A DNA stretch of 43,905 nt from Bacillus paralicheniformis (GCF_001042485.2 NZ_LBMN02000015.1:1-43905), one strand, 5' to 3'. Shown: positions 24,904 through 31,976, numbered from the stretch's first letter. Numbers and translations: made by a program. The notes: a model not told the origin generated them from the sequence alone.

Positions 24904-25023
24904 ACGAACTAACCATAACGAGAAAGTGTCCAACTCATTTTGACAAAATGGCTTAAAACTATGCAGGACAAAGGGTTCAGCGATTATGTGAATTGGACAC
25001 AATATAAGATATGGTTAATTCGT
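24904..25023. repeat. nested two-part inverted repeat, 120 bp
   Basis: The 336-bp gap 24859-25194 has no gene. Outer arms: ACGAACTAACCATA (24904-24917) and TATGGTTAATTCGT (25010-25023), 13 of 14 complementary. Inner arms: GTGTCCAACTCA (24926-24937) and TGAATTGGACAC (24989-25000), 11 of 12. Arm spacing is 8 and 9 bp. The centre contains a further 15-bp palindrome CATTTTGACAAAATG (24936-24950). It lies between a solo recombinase and a toxin-antitoxin pair. Confidence 0.85.
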
Positions 25024-25075
25024 GGATAATGTGGGTAAATTGCATAAAAAGGGGGAAAGAAAACAATTTGACAAA

Positions 25076-25176
25076 TAGGGTAAACGATGAAATTTGCTCT
25101 TTTCAGTAAGAATTCATTGAAAAGCCAACTATCAGATGGTTATAATTAAGAAGCAAAGAGCATACGTTTTACCCTA
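25076..25176. repeat. split inverted repeat around the toxin-antitoxin promoter
   Basis: Left arm parts TAGGGTAAACG (25076-25086) and GCTCTTT (25096-25102); right arm parts AAAGAGC (25155-25161) and CGTTTTACCCTA (25165-25176). The outer parts match with one extra base in the right arm; the inner parts match fully. The promoter lies between the arms. A plausible operator pair for autoregulation by the antitoxin. Confidence 0.65.
25117..25146 (+). promoter_or_regulatory. promoter of the toxin-antitoxin operon
   Basis: TTGAAA (25117-25122), 18-bp spacer, TATAAT (25141-25146), about 50 bp before the antitoxin start. Its -35 overlaps a short inverted repeat CTTTTCA/TGAAAAG (25099-25105, 25118-25124). 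Confidence 0.75.
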
Positions 25177-25194
25177 CGAGAAGGAGGGATACGT

Positions 25195-25398
25195 ATGAAA
25201 AAGGAGCTGGGAAAAATGTTAAAGCAACTAGCAGCCACTCACCGTTCTAAATTAATTGAAATCGCAAAAAGAAACACTAAACGTAACGAGGATGGTCTTA
25301 CAGTTATCGAAAAGGGCGACGCTTGGAGAGAAGATGATGAGCACACCAACAGTTTCAGAAATGATTGTTCTGAAACAAAAACTTTAGTATTGAACTAG
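25195..25398 (+). CDS. putative antitoxin of a PemK/MazF-type module
   Basis: A 67-aa protein, basic at the N-terminus and acidic/polar at the C-terminus, with no domain I recognise. It is called an antitoxin because it is small, lies immediately upstream of a PemK/MazF-like gene (1 nt apart), and shares its promoter. GAAGGAGGG precedes the ATG. Confidence 0.65.
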   Translation: MKKELGKMLKQLAATHRSKLIEIAKRNTKRNEDGLTVIEKGDAWREDDEHTNSFRNDCSETKTLVLN

Positions 25399-25399
25399 A

Positions 25400-25744
25400 T
25401 TGAGAAATCGGACACCAAGTCCAGGCGAAGTCTGGTATGCTACTCTCCCAAAAGAGGAAGACCCCAATGACTTGATGCCGGATAGGCCCTGCATAATAGT
25501 TGATAAAGTAGAAGATGAATACCTCGTTATAAAAGTTACAAAACACAGTCCTCGACCATATGATAAATACGATATAGCTATTCAATATTGGGGACAATGC
25601 GGTTTAACAAAACCGTCAACAGCAAGATGCTCAAAATTGATTTTCTTAGCTGAGGATCAAATCGATAATTATAAAGGACATCTGGTGAAGAGCGATGAAC
25701 AAAGAATCACTCAGAAACTAGAAGCTTTTTTGAATTCTCAGTAA
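25400..25744 (+). CDS. PemK/MazF-family toxin-like protein
   Basis: A 114-aa protein with the PemK/MazF beta-barrel signatures: PSPGEVWYATLP (6-17), a DRPCIIVDK segment with R29, then VIKVTKHS with T47, and a C-terminal helix. Family members cut mRNA at short sequences. Start is TTG one base after the antitoxin stop, with no ribosome site of its own, so it should be made by translational coupling at a lower level than the antitoxin. It serves most simply to keep the prophage in the population. Confidence 0.8.
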   Translation: MRNRTPSPGEVWYATLPKEEDPNDLMPDRPCIIVDKVEDEYLVIKVTKHSPRPYDKYDIAIQYWGQCGLTKPSTARCSKLIFLAEDQIDNYKGHLVKSDEQRITQKLEAFLNSQ

Positions 25745-25770
25745 GACGTCTTTCAAGGCGTCTTTTTTTA
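25743..25770 (+). terminator. intrinsic terminator of the toxin-antitoxin operon
   Basis: AAGACG (25743-25748) pairs with CGTCTT (25759-25764), with an inner CTT/AAG, then seven T. It overlaps the toxin stop codon. Confidence 0.88.
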
Positions 25771-25792
25771 TTTAAAAAATAAGGAATGATTT

Positions 25793-25847
25793 TGGCACAA
25801 TTATGGCACAACGTTGGCACCCCGTTTTGTTTTAGATCGGTTAATAT
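25793..25847 (+). promoter_or_regulatory. candidate late promoter with three 11-bp-phased repeats
   Basis: TGGCACAA (25793-25800), TGGCACAA (25804-25811) and TGGCACCC (25815-25822) lie exactly 11 bp apart. A -10 candidate TAATAT is at 25842-25847. The -35 position (25819-25824, ACCCCG) is not consensus and overlaps the last repeat, which suggests an activator bound on one DNA face. ArpU, encoded 1.5 kb upstream, is the obvious candidate. Everything downstream on this strand is late genes. Confidence 0.6.
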
Positions 25848-25871
25848 GGTATTAGGTCATATTTGAAGAAA

Positions 25872-25900
25872 GCGACTTCCAATATTGGAGGTCGTTTTTT
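25872..25900 (+). terminator. leader terminator 1 of the late operon
   Basis: CGACTTCCAA (25873-25882), short loop, TTGGAGGTCG (25885-25894; one T-G pair), then six T. It lies about 25 bp after the candidate late -10 and before any late gene. Confidence 0.85.
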
Positions 25901-25910
25901 ATATTCTCTG

Positions 25911-25983
25911 TAAACCGGGTCCAGTAAATCTCAGAATAAACGATTGGCGGCCAATGAGAGCCTCTGAGTGTGGGCTCGGTTTA
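25911..25983 (+). ncRNA. candidate structured leader RNA
   Basis: A 73-nt segment folds by eye into three stacked helices. P1 is TAAACCGGGTCCA (25911-25923) with TGGGCTCGGTTTA (25971-25983), 13 pairs of which two are G-U. P2 is CTCAG (25930-25934) with CTGAG (25964-25968). P3 is ATTGG (25943-25947) with CCAAT (25951-25955), loop CGG. It lies between two terminators upstream of the first late gene. I recognise no RNA family. A cis antitermination element is one guess. No convincing protein is encoded here. Confidence 0.45.
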
Positions 25984-25999
25984 GAAAGAATATACCAGG

Positions 26000-26028
26000 C
26001 GCTTTCCCAAATGGGAGGGCGTTTTTTA
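26000..26028 (+). terminator. leader terminator 2 of the late operon
   Basis: CGCTTTCCCA (26000-26009) pairs with TGGGAGGGCG (26012-26021; two T-G pairs), followed by six T. It ends only 4 bp before the ribosome site of the first late gene, so it must be passed for late expression, unless a promoter is hidden in it. Confidence 0.82.
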
Positions 26029-26044
26029 TGTAGGAGGCTTGCAT

Positions 26045-26728
26045 ATGGAAGTCGTTATAGAAAGTATTGAGAGAAGAGGTAGAAGCATGTTTGAATTGAA
26101 TTTAGCGCATGCCAGTATCTTAGAGTTGTTGGAAAAGGCTGCTGAAAAGAATGAGTTTATTTTTGTAAGACAGGGACAAAGGCGGCTTGGTAAAACAACT
26201 GCGCTTATGGAATTTGCGAGAGAAAATGGTTATCCAGTCCTTGTAAATAAGGCGATTGTAAAGATTTTTCATCGTAAATATCCCGATGTGAATATTATCG
26301 GATATGTGGATGGATTAGAAGTCGACGGGCTATATAACGTCGTTTTTGATGAAGGGGTGCCGAGGGATGCGATTAAACGTCTCTATAAGCTTGGTATTTT
26401 GCTAACTGGATTTGTTCGTGTGGATGACCAGGCAGTTATTAATGATGATAACAGATATTCGGTATTTGGTGGATACAGTACAGAAGCACCATCGAAAAAA
26501 GCAACTCCTTTGCTGCAAATTGAGCTTGAGGATATTGATTCGATCCCGCACGTTTTCTATAAAGGCGAAAGGATCACCAAGCGTATTGCGATAGATTTTG
26601 AGTGGCGCACAGGGGGAGCCGATAAGGTTGGTTCTACCTATATTCGTATCAAGCATGGTAACGATCCTGATAAGGCACTAGCAGTTGAGACGAAGGAACT
26701 GGCGGTCGGTGAGAGAGCGTATGAATAG
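26045..26728 (+). CDS. phage protein with an N-terminal P-loop
   Basis: A 227-aa protein of unknown function, first gene of the late operon. A Walker A GQRRLGKTT (44-52) is followed by a helix and by VVFDEGVPRD (about 101-110), which resembles a Walker B with acidic residue. The second half is unrecognised. ATG 26045 has AGGAGG 7 bp upstream; the TTG two codons earlier was rejected. It sits just before HNH and the terminase genes, so a packaging or DNA-processing role is possible. Confidence 0.75.
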   Translation: MEVVIESIERRGRSMFELNLAHASILELLEKAAEKNEFIFVRQGQRRLGKTTALMEFARENGYPVLVNKAIVKIFHRKYPDVNIIGYVDGLEVDGLYNVVFDEGVPRDAIKRLYKLGILLTGFVRVDDQAVINDDNRYSVFGGYSTEAPSKKATPLLQIELEDIDSIPHVFYKGERITKRIAIDFEWRTGGADKVGSTYIRIKHGNDPDKALAVETKELAVGERAYE

Positions 26729-26891
26729 GGAACGTAAGCAGCGCTATAGATACCTACGAGAGCAACGAAGAGAACGCGACTATGAGCTTGGACTTATACA
26801 ACTGGCTGGCCGTCCGTTCTGTAAACCTAGATTAATACGTCTGGGTCCAGCGCTAACCTTAACGCGATTCATGGCAGGTGCGAGGCGATGA
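26721..26891 (+). CDS. small arginine-rich phage protein
   Basis: A 56-aa protein with a very basic start (MNRERKQRYRYLREQRRERD). It overlaps both neighbours: 8 nt with the P-loop gene and 4 nt with HNH. Unknown function; tight coupling supports a real gene. Confidence 0.6.
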   Translation: MNRERKQRYRYLREQRRERDYELGLIQLAGRPFCKPRLIRLGPALTLTRFMAGARR

Positions 26892-27262
26892 ATAAACCTT
26901 TAAAACCCTGCAATGAGCCAGGCTGCCCTACTCTCACCCGGGAAGGCTACTGCGAACAGCACAAGCGAACAAAGTCGGCCTATGATCAATACCGTGAGTC
27001 TGCTTCCCGCCGGGGATATGACAGCAAATGGCGGAAGGCAAGACAGGGGTACCTGTCAAAGCATCCTTTCTGTCTTTTCTGCATGAAGGAAGGCAGACGG
27101 GTTCCCGCGACAGTCGTTGACCATATCGTTCCGCATAAAGGAGATAAAAAACTATTTTGGGATTCTTCCAACTGGCAGCCGCTGTGTGCGCCCTGCCACA
27201 GCAGGAAGACCGCGAAGGAGGATGGCGGCTTTGGCAACAAAACATCAAACCTGCGTATGTGA
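26888..27262 (+). CDS. HNH endonuclease of the packaging module
   Basis: A 124-aa HNH nuclease: VVDHIVPHKGD (D78, H79), N95 in SSNWQPLC, H104 in APCHSRKT, with paired cysteines (FCLFC, LCAPC) forming a zinc site. A further cysteine/histidine cluster is at the N-terminus. In HK97-type phages this nuclease works with the terminase to cut at cos, and its gene lies just before terS, as here. Confidence 0.93.
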   Translation: MNKPLKPCNEPGCPTLTREGYCEQHKRTKSAYDQYRESASRRGYDSKWRKARQGYLSKHPFCLFCMKEGRRVPATVVDHIVPHKGDKKLFWDSSNWQPLCAPCHSRKTAKEDGGFGNKTSNLRM

Positions 27263-27557
27263 TCACTGTGGAACCAAGCTTCATATCAAAGGATGTTCGA
27301 AGGTTAGGAAGCATGACAACGGGGTGCGGCAGCATTACATCAAGTGTCCGCGGTGTCAGACTGAATACACGTCCTACTATACAAACGAGACGATCAGGCG
27401 CATGCAACAGAAGGTAAAGAAGCTGACTGTACTACGTCTTAAAGCACAAGCTCAAAAGGGAATTGATGTATACAAGCAGAAATACACGCAAGCTCGAGAG
27501 GAATTAGAAACGGCCATGCTGCAGCTGCGGGAGGAAATGGAGACCCCCCGCCCTTAA
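27231..27557 (+). CDS. zinc-ribbon phage protein with coiled coil
   Basis: A 108-aa protein. Residues 8-50 have two cysteine pairs (CVCDHC and KCPRC) for one zinc ribbon; residues about 60-105 form a coiled coil. TTG 27231 fits AAGGAGG at 27215-27221; the ATG at 27222 is too close to that site. It overlaps HNH by 32 nt. Small zinc proteins at this position occur in other cos phages; role unknown. Confidence 0.7.
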   Translation: MATKHQTCVCDHCGTKLHIKGCSKVRKHDNGVRQHYIKCPRCQTEYTSYYTNETIRRMQQKVKKLTVLRLKAQAQKGIDVYKQKYTQAREELETAMLQLREEMETPRP

Positions 27558-27570
27558 ATCTCTGGAAAGA

Positions 27571-27600
27571 ATTCGCCGGAGACCGCGCTCCCCTCCACAT
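27571..27600. other. candidate cos site
   Basis: The gap between the HNH/zinc-ribbon genes and terS holds a GC-rich segment with GCGCTCC at 27585-27591, set in GGAGACCGCGCTCCCCTCC. As I recall, the cohesive ends of Bacillus phage phi105 are the 7-base 3' extensions GCGCTCC. Position between HNH and terS is where cos lies in related phages. Confidence 0.6.
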
Positions 27601-27643
27601 TTTGAAAAATTCCCTAAATGAAATTTCGGAAGGAGGTGAGGGA

Positions 27644-28177
27644 ATGGCAAGACCAAGGCAACCGGTTGACTTATTGCTTGTGAAAGGTAAGAAAAACCTG
27701 ACAAAACAGGAGATTGAGGAACGAAGAAAGCAGGAGATCAAGGCGCCAAGCGACAAAGTAAAGGCGCCTTCTTATTTACCGAAAGACTTAAAAAGGGAGT
27801 TCAAAAAAATAGCGGACGAGCTGAAAAACATCGGAATTATGACGAATTTAGATGTTGATGCGCTCGCCCGTTTTTTATATTCGCGAAAGCTTTACCTTCA
27901 GGTAACGGACCAGCTGCTTGAGCAGGGGCCAATGAAAACAATAGTCGTCAGAGATGTGGACGAACAGGGAAATATCGTGGGGGAAAAAGAAAAAACGGTA
28001 GTCAATGAAGCGTATTCGGACTTGCTTATCAATCAAGATAAACTATTCAAACAATGCCGGCAGGCTTCCAGTGATTTGGGCTTAACCATTTCCTCGCGCT
28101 GCAAGCTCGTTATTCCTAAAAAGGATGACGATAAGCCGAAATCAAAAGAGGAAGAGCGGTTCGGGGGCCGGATGTAA
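27644..28177 (+). CDS. terS: terminase small subunit, P27 family
   Basis: A 177-aa DNA-recognition subunit of the packaging motor. The N-terminal basic segment, the APSYLPKDLKREFKKIADEL helix and the C-terminal SSDLGLTISSRCKLVIPKK string are typical of phage_term_sma P27 proteins. AAGGAGGTGAGG precedes ATG 27644. It ends in a 1-nt overlap with terL. Confidence 0.93.
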   Translation: MARPRQPVDLLLVKGKKNLTKQEIEERRKQEIKAPSDKVKAPSYLPKDLKREFKKIADELKNIGIMTNLDVDALARFLYSRKLYLQVTDQLLEQGPMKTIVVRDVDEQGNIVGEKEKTVVNEAYSDLLINQDKLFKQCRQASSDLGLTISSRCKLVIPKKDDDKPKSKEEERFGGRM

Positions 28178-29886
28178 TGCAAGAGGTCACCGCTGAAATT
28201 CTGATAGAGCGTGTATGGGCCTATTGCGAGAAAATACTTTCCGGTGAGATAAAGGCTTGTCAAAAGCATAAATGGGCTGTGCAGCGATTTTTTAAAGATG
28301 TTGATGCGTTAGCGGACCCGAATTGCCCCTTTTACTATGACGCTGAAGCAGTGTTAGATTTTTACGAATGGGCGCGGCAGTTCAGACATGTTGAGGGGAT
28401 ACTTGCGGGGGAGCCGATTGAGCTGACGGACTTTCAGCTTTTTATTGCGGCCAATGTATACGGCTTTTTTAAAAAGGAAAACGGTGCCCGCCGGTTTCGA
28501 AAAGTTTATATCCAGTTGGCTCGTAAGAATGCGAAATCGCAATTTCTCGCCCTCATGGCTTCTTATGAAGTGTTCCCGACAACCGAAAAACATCGGGTGT
28601 TTATTGCTGGATGGTCCCGGGAGCAGTCAGACGAAGTGTACCAGGCGATTCTTGAACAGCTGCAGCATGCTCCGATCCTCGAAGGAAAATATTCCTCCGC
28701 AAACGGCCGGGTAAAAAAGTATAAAACGAACTCAATAATTCAGCCTCTTTCCCGGGAGGCGCGGAAGCTCGGTGACGGTAAAAACCCGTCATTGGGAATT
28801 GTGGATGAATACCATGCACATGAAACCAGCGAGATTTATGATGTGCTTGACAGTGGTATGGTGGCCCGGCGCAGCCCGTTAATGGCAATCATCACGACAG
28901 CCGGGTTTAACATGGAGCGGCCATGTTTTAAGGAATACCAATATACAAGCAAGATTCTCGATCCTGATGCCGACACAGAAAACGATGACTATTTTGTTAT
29001 GATCTGCGAACTTGATCCAGATGACGACATAAAAGACGAATCAAATTGGATCAAAGCCAACCCTATTGTTGCAACGTATCCAGAAGGTATGGAGTCACTA
29101 CGCTCTGCCTTAAAGGTTGCACTCGAAGTTCCAGAAAAAATGCGAAGCTTCCTTACCAAGAATATGAACCGATGGGTTGATCAAAAGGATAACGGCTATA
29201 TGAAAATGTCAAAATGGCGCGTGTGCAGCGGTGAAATTCCTGATCTGGAAAACATGGCCGTATATCTTGGGCTGGATTTGTCCATGACTACCGACTTAAC
29301 ATCAGTCGGCTGGGTTGGTGTTTTTGATGGAATCTATTATGTCGGACAACATTCCTTCATGCCTGAAGGGCGCGCAAAAGAAAAAATGGCGACGGATAAA
29401 GTGCCTTATGACCTGTGGAAAGAGATGGGCTACATTACGTATACGCCTGGCGACGCTGTTGATTATCAAATAGTTGAAAAATGGATCATTGAGTTTATTT
29501 ACAAGCATCGGTTCCGGCCACAGGAAACCGCATATGACAAATGGAATGCCTTGCATTTGGCTCAACGGCTTGAATCTAAAGGCCATACCATGGTGGAGAT
29601 TCCGCAAAGAATCAATCATCTATCTTTGCCGACAAAAGACTTTCGTCAAAAAGTATATGACGGCAAAGTTGTTCACGGGGATGACCCGGTTTTAAATTGG
29701 GCAATCAATAACGCGATCATGAAAATTGATCCTCAGGAGAATATCATGCTGGATAAAGCAAAATCTCCGCAAAGAATCGACCCGGCTGCAGCTGTCATTA
29801 ATGCATACGCCAGGGCGATGTATCACGAAACAAACCAAAAAGTAGACCTGAATGCACATTTCATGTCTGATAATTTCAGCTTTTAG
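28177..29886 (+). CDS. terL: terminase large subunit
   Basis: A 569-aa packaging ATPase and nuclease that fills the procapsid and cuts at cos. ATPase: Walker-A-like LARKNAKSQF (114-123, the form seen with P27 small subunits), Walker B LGIVDEYHAHE (206-216), coupling motif TTAGF (240-244). Nuclease: GLDLSMTTDLTSVGW with D367 and D373. Length is normal. Confidence 0.96.
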   Translation: MQEVTAEILIERVWAYCEKILSGEIKACQKHKWAVQRFFKDVDALADPNCPFYYDAEAVLDFYEWARQFRHVEGILAGEPIELTDFQLFIAANVYGFFKKENGARRFRKVYIQLARKNAKSQFLALMASYEVFPTTEKHRVFIAGWSREQSDEVYQAILEQLQHAPILEGKYSSANGRVKKYKTNSIIQPLSREARKLGDGKNPSLGIVDEYHAHETSEIYDVLDSGMVARRSPLMAIITTAGFNMERPCFKEYQYTSKILDPDADTENDDYFVMICELDPDDDIKDESNWIKANPIVATYPEGMESLRSALKVALEVPEKMRSFLTKNMNRWVDQKDNGYMKMSKWRVCSGEIPDLENMAVYLGLDLSMTTDLTSVGWVGVFDGIYYVGQHSFMPEGRAKEKMATDKVPYDLWKEMGYITYTPGDAVDYQIVEKWIIEFIYKHRFRPQETAYDKWNALHLAQRLESKGHTMVEIPQRINHLSLPTKDFRQKVYDGKVVHGDDPVLNWAINNAIMKIDPQENIMLDKAKSPQRIDPAAAVINAYARAMYHETNQKVDLNAHFMSDNFSF

Positions 29887-29897
29887 GATGTGAGAGA

Positions 29898-30068
29898 ATG
29901 AAAAAATTCCTGGCCTTTCTGCTTTTAATTTTAAATGATCTGCTGTTTGTGGTGGGGGCCGCCTTCATCCTTGCAGCTGCATATAGATTCAATACGAACA
30001 TCGGTCTGATTCTGACGGGTGTATTTTTTATGTTTTATGCCTATCTCCTGACCAAGAAAGGGAGGTGA
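29898..30068 (+). CDS. small membrane protein (DUF1056-like)
   Basis: A 56-aa protein with two membrane spans (about 4-25 and 35-52). Small DUF1056 proteins lie between terL and portal in many HK97-type phages; the likeness here is from position and shape. GTGAGAG precedes the ATG. Its last codons overlap the ribosome site of the portal gene. Confidence 0.68.
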   Translation: MKKFLAFLLLILNDLLFVVGAAFILAAAYRFNTNIGLILTGVFFMFYAYLLTKKGR

Positions 30069-30073
30069 AATAA

Positions 30074-31318
30074 TTGCTAATTGATCGGGTGTTTGAAAAA
30101 CGATCAGATTCCTCTGAGGCCAGTGGCTTCAATGAATTGATAAATTTGTTCGGCGGCAGACAGACCGCAAGCGGCGAGAAAGTGAATGAAAGAAATTCGC
30201 TTGTGCAGCCGGATGTTTTTGCCTGTGTGAATGTATTATCTGATGACATCGCAAAGCTGCCTGTTCATACCTATCAAAAGTTAGACAACGGGATTGAACG
30301 TAGGCCCAAGCATCCTGTGGCGTATATGATCTATGCTCGCCCTAATCCCTATATGACCGCGTTTACCTGGAAAAAACTCATGATGACTCACGTTTTGACT
30401 TGGGGGAATGGCTACTCATACATTGAATTTGATTCCAGTGGGTTTCCAAAAGGATTATATCCATTGCGGCCAGACGCTACGAATGCTTATATCAATCCGA
30501 AAACGGGAATGCTTTGGTATCAAACAGTTCTCAATGACAAAGCGGTCGAGTTATATGATCACCAGGTGCTACATTTCAAAGGGCTTTCTACTGACGGCAT
30601 ACAGGGTAAGTCACCTGTCGGCGTTGTCCGCGAACACATTGGAGCCCAGGCAGCCGCAACAAAATATAATGCGAAGCTGTATAAAAATGATGCAACACCT
30701 CGGGGGATTTTAAAGGTTCCTGCTTTTTTAGATGAGAAGCCGAAAGAAAATGTTCGTAAAGAATGGAAACGTGTAAACCAAGGTGAAAACATTGCGATCA
30801 TAGACAACGGGCTTGAATATCAATCCATCTCAATGCCGTTACAAGAGGCCCAATTCGTTGAATCAATGAAATTCAATAAGGCGCAAATAGCGATGATCTA
30901 CAAGGTGCCTTTGCACAAACTGAATGAGCTGGACAAGGCCACATTCTCGAATATTGAACACCAATCCATTGAATATGTGAGAAACACTCTTCAGCCGTGG
31001 ATTGTTAATTTTGAGCAAGAACTAAATGTTAAGCTCTTCACAGATCATGAAACAGCCGAAGGCCACTATGTGAAATTTAATATTGATAGTGAGCTACGTG
31101 GAGACAGCAAGACCCAGGCAGAATACCTGAAAATACTTCAAGAAATTGGGGCCTTAAATAGAAATGAGATTAGGTCATTAATAGAACGCAACCCGATTGA
31201 ATACGGGGACAAGTTCATGTCCAGCTTAAACTATGTTTTCCTGGACTTTATGGAAGAATATCAGCGCCTTAAAGCCGGCGGCGCCCTGAAGGGAGGTGAC
31301 AAAAAGGATGAAGGATAA
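30074..31318 (+). CDS. phage portal protein, HK97 family
   Basis: The 414-aa dodecameric ring at the capsid vertex through which DNA passes. Family features: LVQPDVFACVNVLSDDIAKLPV near the N-terminus, HVLTWGNGYSYIE, LHFKGLSTDGIQGKSP, and the C-terminal IEYVRNTLQPWIVNFEQELN. TTG start 30074 with GGAGGTGA upstream. It overlaps the protease by 11 nt. Confidence 0.95.
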   Translation: MLIDRVFEKRSDSSEASGFNELINLFGGRQTASGEKVNERNSLVQPDVFACVNVLSDDIAKLPVHTYQKLDNGIERRPKHPVAYMIYARPNPYMTAFTWKKLMMTHVLTWGNGYSYIEFDSSGFPKGLYPLRPDATNAYINPKTGMLWYQTVLNDKAVELYDHQVLHFKGLSTDGIQGKSPVGVVREHIGAQAAATKYNAKLYKNDATPRGILKVPAFLDEKPKENVRKEWKRVNQGENIAIIDNGLEYQSISMPLQEAQFVESMKFNKAQIAMIYKVPLHKLNELDKATFSNIEHQSIEYVRNTLQPWIVNFEQELNVKLFTDHETAEGHYVKFNIDSELRGDSKTQAEYLKILQEIGALNRNEIRSLIERNPIEYGDKFMSSLNYVFLDFMEEYQRLKAGGALKGGDKKDEG

Positions 31319-31937
31319 AGAGATTCGGCAGTTAACCACACCTATTGAAGTTCGTTCAGAGGGTGAAGGCGAAAGCGAATTTGTGGAAGGATATGCACTG
31401 AAATTTGAAAAGTGGTCTGAACGGCTTGGGGGATGGTTTAAGGAAATTATTAGCCGGAACGCTTTGGATTCGGCTGATCTTTCAAATGTTATTGCATTAT
31501 TTAATCATCGGCAAGATTACCCATTGGCCCGAAATACCGTCTCAGGGGACGTAGGGCGGCTCGAATTAGAAGCGGACAACATAGGTCTCAAATTCCGTTT
31601 TAAGCCGTCAGAAACGTCATACGCGCGTGATTTGATGGCGAATATAAGAAGCGGCGTCATAAATCAGTGTTCTTTTGCCTTTTCCTTAAATCACAATGAG
31701 ACGGATGCTGATGAATGGCGGTTTAATGATGAGGAAGATATTTATGAAAGGCGGATTAATAAAATCCATCGTATATATGATATTTCGCTTGTCACCACCC
31801 CGGCATATAACGACACGGAGGCAGTCGTTGGTTCGCGGAGTTTGGAGAAGGTAGAGCAGTTGAAAGAGTCCCGGAAACTGCCGGATGACAATTTAAAAAT
31901 GGAATTAGAACTTTTAGACCTTATTCTCCCGGAATAG
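31308..31937 (+). CDS. prohead protease, HK97 family
   Basis: A 209-aa herpesvirus-fold serine protease that trims the capsid protein during maturation. Active-site candidates are H67 in LFNHRQD and S122 in INQCSFAF. The FxGYALKFEKWSERLGGWFKEII N-terminal pattern fits. ATG 31308 is preferred (GGGAGGTGAC upstream) over GTG 31296. Confidence 0.93.
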   Translation: MKDKEIRQLTTPIEVRSEGEGESEFVEGYALKFEKWSERLGGWFKEIISRNALDSADLSNVIALFNHRQDYPLARNTVSGDVGRLELEADNIGLKFRFKPSETSYARDLMANIRSGVINQCSFAFSLNHNETDADEWRFNDEEDIYERRINKIHRIYDISLVTTPAYNDTEAVVGSRSLEKVEQLKESRKLPDDNLKMELELLDLILPE

Positions 31938-31976
31938 AGGTTTTTTTTGTGTCTAAAAACAAGGAGGAAATCATTT

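Noticed and set aside
25021..25038. Two DnaA-box-like 9-mers in the prophage gap, similar to the pair at 4333-4350
   Set aside because: Each has one mismatch and only two are present. A 20-bp match with two differences is expected by chance a few times in a window of this size. They also touch the nested inverted repeat, so I do not call a cluster.
25793..25822. TGGCAC repeats as sigma-54 (SigL) -24 elements
   Set aside because: TGGCAC is the -24 core, but no TTGCA-type -12 element follows at the right distance from any copy, no RpoN activator gene is nearby, and the exact 11-bp repetition fits phased activator sites better.
25885..26070. 61-aa ORF across the late leader
   Set aside because: It has no ribosome site, starts inside a terminator stem, runs through the folded RNA segment and the second terminator, and has no plausible protein features.
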